The notes under the pieces are model-generated. The model was not told the origin of the DNA, ran no database searches, and saw only the letters and a list, made by a program, of their open reading frames with translations. Below are positions 1 through 6,314 of a DNA stretch of 32,140 bases, piece after piece; within the stretch, counting starts at the first letter, position 1, and the number at the start of each line of letters is the position of its first letter. Made by a program: the position numbers and the translations under genes. Source of the stretch: Lachnospiraceae bacterium (GTDB taxonomy: Bacteria > Bacillota > Clostridia > Lachnospirales > Lachnospiraceae). The stretch covers positions 1 through 32,140 of the forward strand of contig FUZG01000020.1 in NCBI GenBank assembly GCA_900168235.1. Direction: 5' to 3'.

Positions 1-1
1 T

Positions 2-562
2 AAATGGATGTGCAAGTATCATATCGTCTTCACTCCGAAGTATAGGCGAAAAATAATTTACAATCAATACAAGGTGGATATAAGAGATATCATCAAGCAA
101 CTGTGTAGTTATAAAGGCGTTGAGATAATAGAGGGACATTTAATGCCGGATCATATACACATGTTGGTGAGCATTCCACCGAAGATGAGTGTATCGTCGT
201 TTATGGGATATCTGAAGGGTAAAAGTGCGCTTATGATATTCGATAGACATGCAAACTTGAAATATAAGTTTGGAAATCGTCACTTTTGGGCAGACGGATA
301 CTATGTAAGTACGGTAGGATTGAATGAAGCCACAATAAGAAAGAACATTCAGGAACAGGAAAAGCACGATATAGCCCTAGTGCAAACTACCCGTTGGACG
401 GGTGGTTCTGATTGTGCAACCGGTGGAGTAGATTTCGATGATGCGTTGGAGTCTGGAAGAGAGTGTATTGATTCCAGGTTGGCGCTTATGGAAGAAGATG
501 GAGTGAAATTGCTCCGCCGTCTAAAATTCAAAATATTGAAGTGGAAAACAATGATAAAGTAA
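2..562 (+). CDS. tnpA: IS200/IS605-family transposase TnpA, 5'-partial and probably inactive
   Basis: The frame is open to the window edge, and the two codons before the first Met (Lys-Trp) match the usual IS200 start ...KWMCKYHIVFTPKYRRK, so the true start lies outside the window. This family is the HUH/Y1 single-strand transposases. The HUH motif HIH is at residues 49-51 counted from the Met at position 8, followed by the usual GYYVSTVG block. In the family this is followed by a helix with the nucleophile Tyr (TIRKYI..Q); here it reads TIRKNI, with Asn encoded at 344-346. After about residue 124 the tail no longer resembles TnpA (family length is about 130-155 aa; this ORF has 184 from the internal Met), so the native 3' end looks replaced. 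Family identity is seen directly; loss of activity is inferred. Confidence 0.9.
   Translation, partial: KWMCKYHIVFTPKYRRKIIYNQYKVDIRDIIKQLCSYKGVEIIEGHLMPDHIHMLVSIPPKMSVSSFMGYLKGKSALMIFDRHANLKYKFGNRHFWADGYYVSTVGLNEATIRKNIQEQEKHDIALVQTTRWTGGSDCATGGVDFDDALESGRECIDSRLALMEEDGVKLLRRLKFKILKWKTMIK
385..407 (+). repeat. Imperfect hairpin inside the tail of tnpA
   Basis: Arms AACTACCCG and CGGGTGGTT flank a 5-nt loop, giving a 9-bp stem with one T-G wobble. IS200/IS605 elements carry subterminal hairpins that TnpA binds; this one sits where the TnpA reading frame stops resembling the family, so it could be a relic of an element end. Its role is inferred. Confidence 0.45.
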
Positions 563-655
563 TGCTTATAGACGTATATATGCCTGACTACAGAATAGCA
601 GAAACAGAAAGTTTATAGGTAAGCAGCAAGAATCACATATAATAAAGGATAAATG

Positions 656-686
656 CGGGAATGATAGATGATGTCATTCCCGTTTT
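656..686 (+). terminator. Terminator hairpin, copy 1 of 3
   Basis: Stem CGGGAATGAT/GTCATTCCCG with loop AGATGAT, followed by TTTT. Almost the same hairpin, with the same loop, follows both Rpn-like genes at 1849 and 3573. No Rpn gene precedes this copy, so it may mark the end of one lost to the IS-derived sequence. Confidence 0.75.
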
Positions 687-691
687 CGTTA

Positions 692-720
692 TTGACAAAA
701 GAAAATACGTTCGATAAAAT
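692..720 (+). promoter_or_regulatory. SigA-type promoter for the Rpn-like gene
   Basis: TTGACA at 692-697 and TAAAAT at 715-720 with a 17-bp spacer. It lies about 100 bp upstream of the ATG at 828 with no terminator between. Confidence 0.65.
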
Positions 721-827
721 GGCTGATGAACAATTGTTCTATGTGAGCGCTTACGAACCTTGAAAACTAGGAGCATTTATAAAAAATATATGTTAGTATT
801 AAAATACAACAGAACGGAGTGTAAATT

Positions 828-1823
828 ATGAGCAACAGCAATACACCTTATGATGACGCATTCCGAACGCTGTTAACAGATTGCAGCAGACTGATAATAC
901 CGGTAGTTAACGTATTATTTGACGGAAACTATGGATTAGATGATGAAGTGAATCTGTTTCAAAATGAGTCATTTATTACAGCAGGAAATGATGAAAAGCG
1001 GATAACTGATTCGAATTTCAGTGTGGGATCTAATATTCATCAACGCTATCATATAGAATGTCAGTGCAAACCAGATGGATCAGTTATAGTACGAGTATTC
1101 GAATATGCGACTCAGATTGCCATCTCTACAGCAGAGTCTGAAACAGATAATACAAGCTTTAACCTTCCGAAATCGGGAATATTGTATCTTCATTCCACAA
1201 AGAATACGAAAGAACATACCATCACAGTTGTCGCACCAAACGGAAAGAAATTATCATACGCGGTTCCGGTAATAAGGATGTATGATTATTCACTGGAAAA
1301 ACTGATCGATAAGAGACTGTGGTTCCTGATACCTTTTTATTTCTTCAATTTCAATTTGGAAGAGATGGATTCATCGGAAGAAATGATTTTGGAAATGCAG
1401 AAGACCTATCGTGACTTGTGGGATAAAATGGATGGTTTTGTTGATAACGGACTAATCACAGAATTTGAAAAAGCAGCAATAAAAGCAATGTGCGATAAAG
1501 TTGCGGAAGCATTGTCAAATAAATATAGAAATGTACAGAAGGGAGTTGAGACAGTCATGGGCGGACAGGTTTTAGACTATGAGGCAAAACGGATAGCAAG
1601 AGAAGCTGCAGAAAAGGCAGCAAAAGAGGCAGCGATAAAAGCAGAAAAAGCAACAAAGGAGGCAGTAGAAGATAATACACACAGAAGAGATCTCGAAGCT
1701 GTCAAAAACATGATCTTATTCGGAGTACCGGAGGAAAAGATACTGAGCAAGTATCCTAAATCCGTGTACGAAGAAGCAATTAAAATTTTAGAGCAGGAAA
1801 ATAGTGAGCCTAAAGAAATGTAA
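828..1823 (+). CDS. Rpn-like PD-(D/E)XK nuclease family protein
   Basis: A 331-aa protein of the PD-(D/E)XK group often annotated as 'nuclease family transposase' or Rpn (recombination-promoting nuclease), common in Lachnospiraceae. The N-terminal motif YDDAFRTLL is typical. The likely nuclease core is D61 (ITDSNF) and E77-x-Q79 (HIECQ), followed by VRVFEYATQIA. A charged Ala/Lys/Glu-rich coiled segment containing an 11-residue repeat follows at about 258-285, then a C-terminal helix pair (LFGVPEEKILSKYPKSVYEEA) of the type seen at Rpn ends. The ATG has a CGGAG Shine-Dalgarno and a SigA promoter at 692. A decayed second copy lies at 2905-3548. The family assignment is firm; nuclease activity is inferred from the family. 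Confidence 0.85.
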   Translation: MSNSNTPYDDAFRTLLTDCSRLIIPVVNVLFDGNYGLDDEVNLFQNESFITAGNDEKRITDSNFSVGSNIHQRYHIECQCKPDGSVIVRVFEYATQIAISTAESETDNTSFNLPKSGILYLHSTKNTKEHTITVVAPNGKKLSYAVPVIRMYDYSLEKLIDKRLWFLIPFYFFNFNLEEMDSSEEMILEMQKTYRDLWDKMDGFVDNGLITEFEKAAIKAMCDKVAEALSNKYRNVQKGVETVMGGQVLDYEAKRIAREAAEKAAKEAAIKAEKATKEAVEDNTHRRDLEAVKNMILFGVPEEKILSKYPKSVYEEAIKILEQENSEPKEM

Positions 1824-1848
1824 TAAACAGAATATATAGATTTTTCGG

Positions 1849-1879
1849 CGGGAATGACAGATGATGTTATTCCCGTTTT
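1849..1879 (+). terminator. Terminator hairpin, copy 2 of 3
   Basis: Stem CGGGAATGAC/GTTATTCCCG with loop AGATGAT and a TTTT tail, 26 bp after the Rpn-like stop codon. Confidence 0.8.
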
Positions 1880-2224
1880 AACATGATGTATTGATTTTCT
1901 TCATAATTCTTAATACAGATGATATTATAGGCATGATCATGTGCAAAAAAATGTATGGATGGTGGATCATGTTAAAAAGCTTTTATTATTTATGGGTAAA
2001 ATCACAAGGACTCAACTTATCATATAGCTCATATACGTGCTTTTATAAATCAGGACAGAAACATGAAAACTAGAGTTAAAACCAGAGTACTGTTTAATTT
2101 GCTGCGTCCTTATCAACGTAAGGGATTAAATCAAAAAGATACCGGATATTTTGAAGAAAAGGGTTGACTTGGAAGCAAATGTCCTTGGAAAAACTGATAG
2201 CGTTTATGCAAAGGAGAAGTAAAG
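1880..2224. other. Intergenic stretch without a convincing gene
   Basis: AT-rich sequence. Short open frames are present (for example 34 codons from the ATG at 2064) but none has a good ribosome site or a recognisable product. Only the AAGGAG site for the next gene, near 2212, stands out. Confidence 0.5.
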
Positions 2225-2836
2225 ATGGATGACAGATTAAAAAGGCAGATGGAGTTTGCGTTAGAGATAGATAAGGAAAAGAATGTGTTCCGGCAGACTC
2301 ATTTGTCTGGAAATGGAAGAAATGAGAATGACGCAGAACATGCCTGGCATATGGCGATTATGGCGTATCTCCTTAAAGAGTACTCTAATGAGCCTGTGGA
2401 TATATCAAGGGTAATGATCATGTGCCTGATCCATGACATAGTAGAAATCGATGCCGGAGACACGTATGCGTACGATAGCGAAGGACTTGCTACTCAGAAA
2501 GCTAGAGAAGACGCTGCAAAGGAAAGGATTTTCTCAATTTTGCCGGAAGATCAGAAAGAAGCAATGATAGAGCTTTTTGAGGAGTTTGAGGAAAATAAAA
2601 CTCCGGAGGCGAAGTTTGCCCATTCTATGGATAATCTTCAGCCGTTGATGCTGAATGATAGTAATGACGGCGGAGATTGGAGAGAACATAGTGTCACAAA
2701 AGAACAGGTATATGGCAGACAGTCTAAAACCAGAGAGGGATCGGAAAAGCTTTATGAACTGACAGATATGATGCTCAGAAAGCATATAGAAAAAGGAAAT
2801 ATCAGAATTTCTACTTGTGTAGATAGAGTCTTTTAA
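2225..2836 (+). CDS. HD-domain protein, YfbR/HDDC2-type 5'-nucleotidase-like
   Basis: A 203-aa HD phosphohydrolase. Metal-binding residues fit the family: H39 (NDAEHAWHMA), H70-D71 (CLIHDIVEID) and D136 (HSMDNLQPL). YfbR and HDDC2 relatives dephosphorylate deoxynucleoside 5'-monophosphates in the cytoplasm; that role is taken from the family. The ATG follows an AAGGAG site. The last dozen residues (ISTCVDRVF) run past the natural end seen in the second copy (…GNIRE), suggesting a shifted 3' end. A second, 5'-truncated copy lies at 10477-11027 and is nearly identical at protein level. It is flanked by the intact and the decayed Rpn-like genes. Confidence 0.85.
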   Translation: MDDRLKRQMEFALEIDKEKNVFRQTHLSGNGRNENDAEHAWHMAIMAYLLKEYSNEPVDISRVMIMCLIHDIVEIDAGDTYAYDSEGLATQKAREDAAKERIFSILPEDQKEAMIELFEEFEENKTPEAKFAHSMDNLQPLMLNDSNDGGDWREHSVTKEQVYGRQSKTREGSEKLYELTDMMLRKHIEKGNIRISTCVDRVF

Positions 2837-2904
2837 GTTCATAAGAAATGAGAAAATGTATATGAAAAATATAAATAAAATCTACCATCACATCTTAACC
2901 ATGT

Positions 2905-3548
2905 AGGATGGGAACAAACCTTTGATATTAGATGAAATTTGTTTCGAAACGAGGCATTTATTACAGCCGGAAGTGATGAAAAGCGGATAACTGATTCGAA
3001 TTTCAGCGTGGGATCTTTTTCTGATACCGTTTTATTTTTTAATTTAATTTGGAAGCGATGGATTCATCAGAAGAGATGATACGGGAAATACAAGATATCT
3101 ATCGTAACCTGTGGGATAAAATGGATGGTTTTGTTGATAACGGACTGATCACAGAATTTGAAAAGCAGCTATAAAAGCTATGTGCGATAAAGTTGCGGAA
3201 GCATTGTCAAATAAATACAGAAATGTTCAGAAGGGAGTTGAGACAGTCATGGGCGGACAGGTTTTAGACTATGAGGCAAAACGGATAGCCAGAGAAGCTG
3301 CAGAAAAAGCAACAAAAGAGGCAACGATAAAAGCAGAAAAAGCGGCAAAAGAGGCAGCGATAAAAGCAGAAAAAGCAACAAAAGAGGCAGTAGAAGATAA
3401 TACACACAGAAGAGATCTCGAAGCTGTAAAAAACATGATCTTATTCGGAGTACCGGAAGAAAAGATACTGAGCAAGTATCCAAAGTCAATTTATGACGAG
3501 GCACTCAAGCTGGTAGAGCAGGAAAATAGTGAGCCAAAAGAAATGTAA
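2905..3548 (+). pseudogene. Decayed second copy of the Rpn-like gene
   Basis: DNA homologous to the gene at 828-1823. From about 2931 it matches the segment encoding NLFQNESFITAGNDEKRITDSNFSVGS, then jumps at GTGGGATC (about 3009-3016) directly to the segment encoding FLIPFYFFNFNLEE, losing about 290 bp including the E-x-Q part of the nuclease core. A second lesion near 3162 is a missing A (GAAAAGCAGC against GAAAAAGCAGC), which shifts the frame. The 3' part stays open for 122 codons from 3180 and keeps the coiled repeat and C-terminal helices. No start codon or ribosome site is apparent, so the product is probably not made, or only as a coiled C-terminal fragment. Confidence 0.85.
3309..3395 (+). 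repeat. 33-bp tandem repeat encoding an 11-residue Ala/Lys/Glu unit
   Basis: Units at 3309-3341 and 3342-3374 are near identical and a partial third follows from 3375. They encode ATKEATIKAEK / AAKEAAIKAEK / ATKEAVED. The intact copy has one unit fewer at 1618-1650, so the copies differ by a whole in-frame unit. Confidence 0.85.
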
Positions 3549-3572
3549 TAAATAGAATACATAGATTTTCAA

Positions 3573-3602
3573 CGGGAATGACAGATGATGTCATTCCCGT
3601 TT
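3573..3602 (+). terminator. Terminator hairpin, copy 3 of 3
   Basis: Perfect 10-bp stem CGGGAATGAC/GTCATTCCCG with loop AGATGAT, 24 bp after the stop of the Rpn pseudogene. The T-run is short (TTT). Confidence 0.75.
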
Positions 3603-3608
3603 GAGCAG

Positions 3609-3653
3609 AGGCTCTATCGCACAGGATCAGCGTGTGTGATAGAGCCTTTATTT
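3609..3653 (+). terminator. Strong 15-bp hairpin terminator
   Basis: AGGCTCTATC at 3609-3618 pairs with GATAGAGCCT at 3638-3647, extended by five more pairs (one G-T), then TTATTT. It lies directly after the previous hairpin and insulates the next gene. Confidence 0.75.
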
Positions 3654-3759
3654 ACGATTGTGACTGAACTCATAAGCAAAAGCCTGATTGATAAAAAAAC
3701 GCATATTTTATATAATGAATCGCGTTTAAATAAGGTTATTACACGGATAGGAATCAATT

Positions 3760-4947
3760 ATGTTTTTACTTGTTTTACTTTTATTTATAGGTCTCTGTGT
3801 AGAGATATTCCATTACGTAAAGATAAAGGCGAATGCTTTTAGCGAGAAAGAAGTCAAGGCAGCGGCTGAGCTGCAGGCAAAAAGGATGCGGATCGAAGAT
3901 CCGGAAATATCCTGTGACTATTGTGGAAGCAAGATCGACACGAGCAAGTATAAAGTATGCCCGCATTGTGGTGCTCCGTATGACAATGATGAAGAATGGC
4001 TTGCGAAATTTAAGGTTGATGAAGAGTTTGTAAATGAAAGTACGGACAGGCTGATAGCGCTTCGTGAAGAAAAGGCAAGCGAGAAAAGCAGAGAATTATT
4101 GCGCTCGATCAAAAATAAGATACGGATACTTGTGATCCTGAATGTCCTTATCATCGTATTTGCTGTCGCGTTTACGGTGAAGCAGAATATGGACAGGTTC
4201 AGAGGAAATGAAAAATTAAACGAAAGCACCTATGAGCAATACGCTGAAACCGATTATAAGATTGAAGGAGACAGGGTTATCTATGACGACGGAATGGTAA
4301 AGATAACTATTTCAGGCATTTATCAGGAAGATGACGAACCTACAAAAACCGATGACGGACTGTTAACAAAAAATGCAAAAGTCGGATTTATTGTTGAAAA
4401 TAATTCAGATAAAAATGTCAATATAGCGATGGAGTGCAATTCTGTTAATGGTTTTTCTACAGACAGTTTTTATATCAGTGATTACAGTCTTTATAGAAAA
4501 AACAAAGCTGTAACGGTTTATGAGAGGATCAGACTGTGTCCGGGAGAAGAAGTATCAGAGATGATATTTGATTCGATCGAAGTGTATTCAAGTGATTATA
4601 AATATCAGGGATCAATAGAGAAACCGGTTATAGTAAGGACAACATCTAAAAAGACAGAAATTGATTACAGCATATCAGGGAATAAACTGATCTATTCGGA
4701 TGATAAAGTTGATGTGTACTCAAAACTTATTGATGGTAAGGGATTTGAAATATATGCTGCAAATAAAAGTGATAAGGCATATAAGATAGATTCGGACGAT
4801 CTGATCGTCGACGGTAAGGCATATACGGCTTATGGTTTACATGATGTATTTTTTCCGAATGGATATATATTAAGAACATCAGCTCTTCGTAGCTATGCGG
4901 AAGAATTCGATATCAAAACGATCGGTGAAAAAAAATGTACAGACTAG
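3760..4947 (+). CDS. Membrane protein with zinc ribbon and external beta-rich domains
   Basis: 395 aa, function unknown. Residues 1-20 form a hydrophobic segment. A zinc ribbon follows (C52-x2-C55 and C67-x2-C70; CDYC/CPHC), then a charged helix and a second membrane segment at about 122-140. The remaining 250 residues look like two related beta-rich modules, each opening with a similar phrase (KIEGDRVIYDDGMVKI at about 161 and SISGNKLIYSDDKVDV at about 306). Two membrane spans would leave the zinc ribbon and the C-terminal part on opposite faces only if the first segment is a cleaved or reversed anchor, so topology is open. The ATG has an AGGAA site. No adjacent partner gene is evident. Confidence 0.7.
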   Translation: MFLLVLLLFIGLCVEIFHYVKIKANAFSEKEVKAAAELQAKRMRIEDPEISCDYCGSKIDTSKYKVCPHCGAPYDNDEEWLAKFKVDEEFVNESTDRLIALREEKASEKSRELLRSIKNKIRILVILNVLIIVFAVAFTVKQNMDRFRGNEKLNESTYEQYAETDYKIEGDRVIYDDGMVKITISGIYQEDDEPTKTDDGLLTKNAKVGFIVENNSDKNVNIAMECNSVNGFSTDSFYISDYSLYRKNKAVTVYERIRLCPGEEVSEMIFDSIEVYSSDYKYQGSIEKPVIVRTTSKKTEIDYSISGNKLIYSDDKVDVYSKLIDGKGFEIYAANKSDKAYKIDSDDLIVDGKAYTAYGLHDVFFPNGYILRTSALRSYAEEFDIKTIGEKKCTD

Positions 4948-5035
4948 TTTTTCATTTACCTGTGTTGAGGATCCATCGATAAATTTTGCAACAGGATATG
5001 TAAATCTCAATTAGTTCTCGTATTCATTTGATATA

Positions 5036-5151
5036 ATGATGTCAGGGTCAAAAGGTCAAAATCCGTTACGTGAGCGAGCTGGAAGCGAGTGAACAGTAAC
5101 CAATCCGTGACATCAGTAAGGGGCAAAATTTACTTTTGACCCTTACATCAT
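5036..5151. repeat. 116-bp palindromic intergenic element with 19-bp inverted ends
   Basis: Left arm ATGATGTCAGGGTCAAAAG (5036-5054) and right arm CTTTTGACCCTTACATCAT (5133-5151) are inverted repeats matching at 18 of 19 positions. ATA occurs just outside each arm, compatible with a short target duplication. The centre holds the 44-bp repeat at 5057-5100. Arms of the same sequence meet head to head at 13429-13468. No transposase is inside, so it resembles a MITE or a structured intergenic repeat. It precedes the prephenate-dehydratase lipoprotein gene. Confidence 0.7.
5057..5100. repeat. 44-bp exact repeat, copy 1
   Basis: Identical over 44 bases to 8008-8051 (starts CAAAATCCGTTACGTG, ends GAACAGTAAC). 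It contains short internal complementarity (GTTAC/GTAAC). Here it fills the centre of the palindromic element. Confidence 0.85.
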
Positions 5152-5216
5152 ATAATGATTCAGGGGTAAAAATATGCCGCGGTGAACCGTATATTGTCCG
5201 AAAGAGGGGGAACACT

Positions 5217-6182
5217 ATGAAGAGGATAAATGGGAAAGCAGTAGTAATGGCTCTTGCGCTGTCTATGGCGCTCATGAATGGATGTGCTTCGGGAAGCGCG
5301 GCAGACAGCGCTCCGGCTGTGAAAAACGCCGTTTATGATGGAAGTGTGAGCTTTCTCGGTCCGGAAGGTACCTATACGCAGGAAGCCTGTGAGACATTCT
5401 TTGGAAAGTCAGGTGATTTTTCGCCGTATGCGACTGTGAGCGATGCAGTGCAGGCTCTTGTCGACGGTGAAACGAAGTATGCTGTAATTCCTCAGGAAAA
5501 CACAATAGGCGGAGCAGTCATTGACTATGTGGATGTACTGATAAATGAGGACAGAGTGTCTGTAGTTGGTGAAGTGGAGCTAACGATCAATCAGAATCTA
5601 CTGGTACTGCCGGGGACAAAGCTTGACGACATCAAGACGGTATATTCTCATAAACAGGGCATCGCACAGGGAAAAGAATGGCTTGCGGAGAACCTGCCGG
5701 ACGCAGAAGTTATCGAAGCATCAAGCACTGCCGAGGGGGCAAAGATGGTAGCAGAGAGCGGTGATAAATCTGTTGCTGCTATTGCATCGGCCGGATGTAC
5801 ATCTGTGTACGGACTGGAAATACTTGCACCGAATATCCAGAATAATGACAAGAATAAGACCAGATTCTATGTATTGTCATGCGATGAGCCGGAGGAAAGT
5901 GCTTCGGACAGATTGGCATTTGTTGCATCAGGAAATGCATCGGACCTGCCGTTGCTAATGGCGGCTCTGGAGCAGGAGAAAATGACACTGGTCTCAATAC
6001 ACGACAGACCGATGAAGACAGAGCTCGGGCAGTACAGATATGTGATCGAGTGCATGGATGGCAGTCGTGAAAAGTACGATAAGATCATGAAGAAAAACAG
6101 CAACTTTGAATACCGTTATCTGGGTTCTTTCCCTGTCAAATCTCGAATATCTGAACCCCGGAAAGATCACCATCAACAGTGA
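5217..6182 (+). CDS. Prephenate dehydratase-like lipoprotein
   Basis: 321 aa from the ATG at 5217, preceded by AGAGGGGG. Residues 1-23 are a lipoprotein signal with lipobox LMNGC (lipidated C23). The rest matches prephenate dehydratase (PheA): FLGPEGTYT at 46-54, IPQENTIGG at 91-99, a SHKQ-type motif at 144-147, and the catalytic TRF motif at 215-217. An ACT-type regulatory domain follows, with IHDRP at 261-265 in place of the usual Phe-binding ESRP, and LGQYRYVIE. Prephenate dehydratase normally works in the cytoplasm in phenylalanine synthesis; an exported one is unusual. The PDT homology ends at YLGSFPV (about residue 307) and the last 14 residues look like out-of-frame tail. Family membership is clear; activity and substrate are inferred. 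Confidence 0.85.
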   Translation: MKRINGKAVVMALALSMALMNGCASGSAADSAPAVKNAVYDGSVSFLGPEGTYTQEACETFFGKSGDFSPYATVSDAVQALVDGETKYAVIPQENTIGGAVIDYVDVLINEDRVSVVGEVELTINQNLLVLPGTKLDDIKTVYSHKQGIAQGKEWLAENLPDAEVIEASSTAEGAKMVAESGDKSVAAIASAGCTSVYGLEILAPNIQNNDKNKTRFYVLSCDEPEESASDRLAFVASGNASDLPLLMAALEQEKMTLVSIHDRPMKTELGQYRYVIECMDGSREKYDKIMKKNSNFEYRYLGSFPVKSRISEPRKDHHQQ

Positions 6183-6237
6183 GTGTGAAACACAGGAAAT
6201 CTCCGGTCAGGATCTAACTTTCAAGATCAAAATGTAA
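6127..6237 (+). pseudogene. Possible gene remnant overlapping the dehydratase 3' end
   Basis: In the frame +1 to the dehydratase gene the sequence reads ...LEYLNPGKITINSEC...TFKIKM then stop at 6235-6237, which has the look of a real protein C-terminus ending just before the terminator. It suggests that the dehydratase gene was joined to, or frameshifted relative to, the tail of another gene. I do not recognise the family. Confidence 0.35.
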
Positions 6238-6250
6238 ATTATAATAAGCA

Positions 6251-6294
6251 AAGTGTCGCGCCCGGGATGACAAGATCATCCGGCCGCGACACTT
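6251..6294. terminator. Bidirectional terminator between convergent genes
   Basis: Outer stem AAGTGTCGCG/CGCGACACTT with an inner stem GGATGA/TCATCC. A T-run follows on + and an A-run precedes, so it can serve both the dehydratase gene and the PPC gene on the minus strand. The inner GGATG/CATCC stem recurs in the terminator at 8052. Confidence 0.8.
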
Positions 6295-6314
6295 TTGTCA
6301 TGCAGATTTCATGT

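Noticed and set aside
1891-2073. 60-codon ORF after the Rpn-like gene
   Set aside because: Non-protein-like composition, no ribosome site; AT-rich intergenic DNA.
3309-3395. Short direct repeats as a CRISPR array
   Set aside because: Units are contiguous without spacers and encode an in-frame 11-residue repeat; no cas genes are present. No CRISPR array or tRNA gene was seen anywhere in the window.
3585-3842. 85-codon ORF
   Set aside because: Begins in a terminator hairpin and overlaps the well-supported zinc-ribbon gene in another frame.
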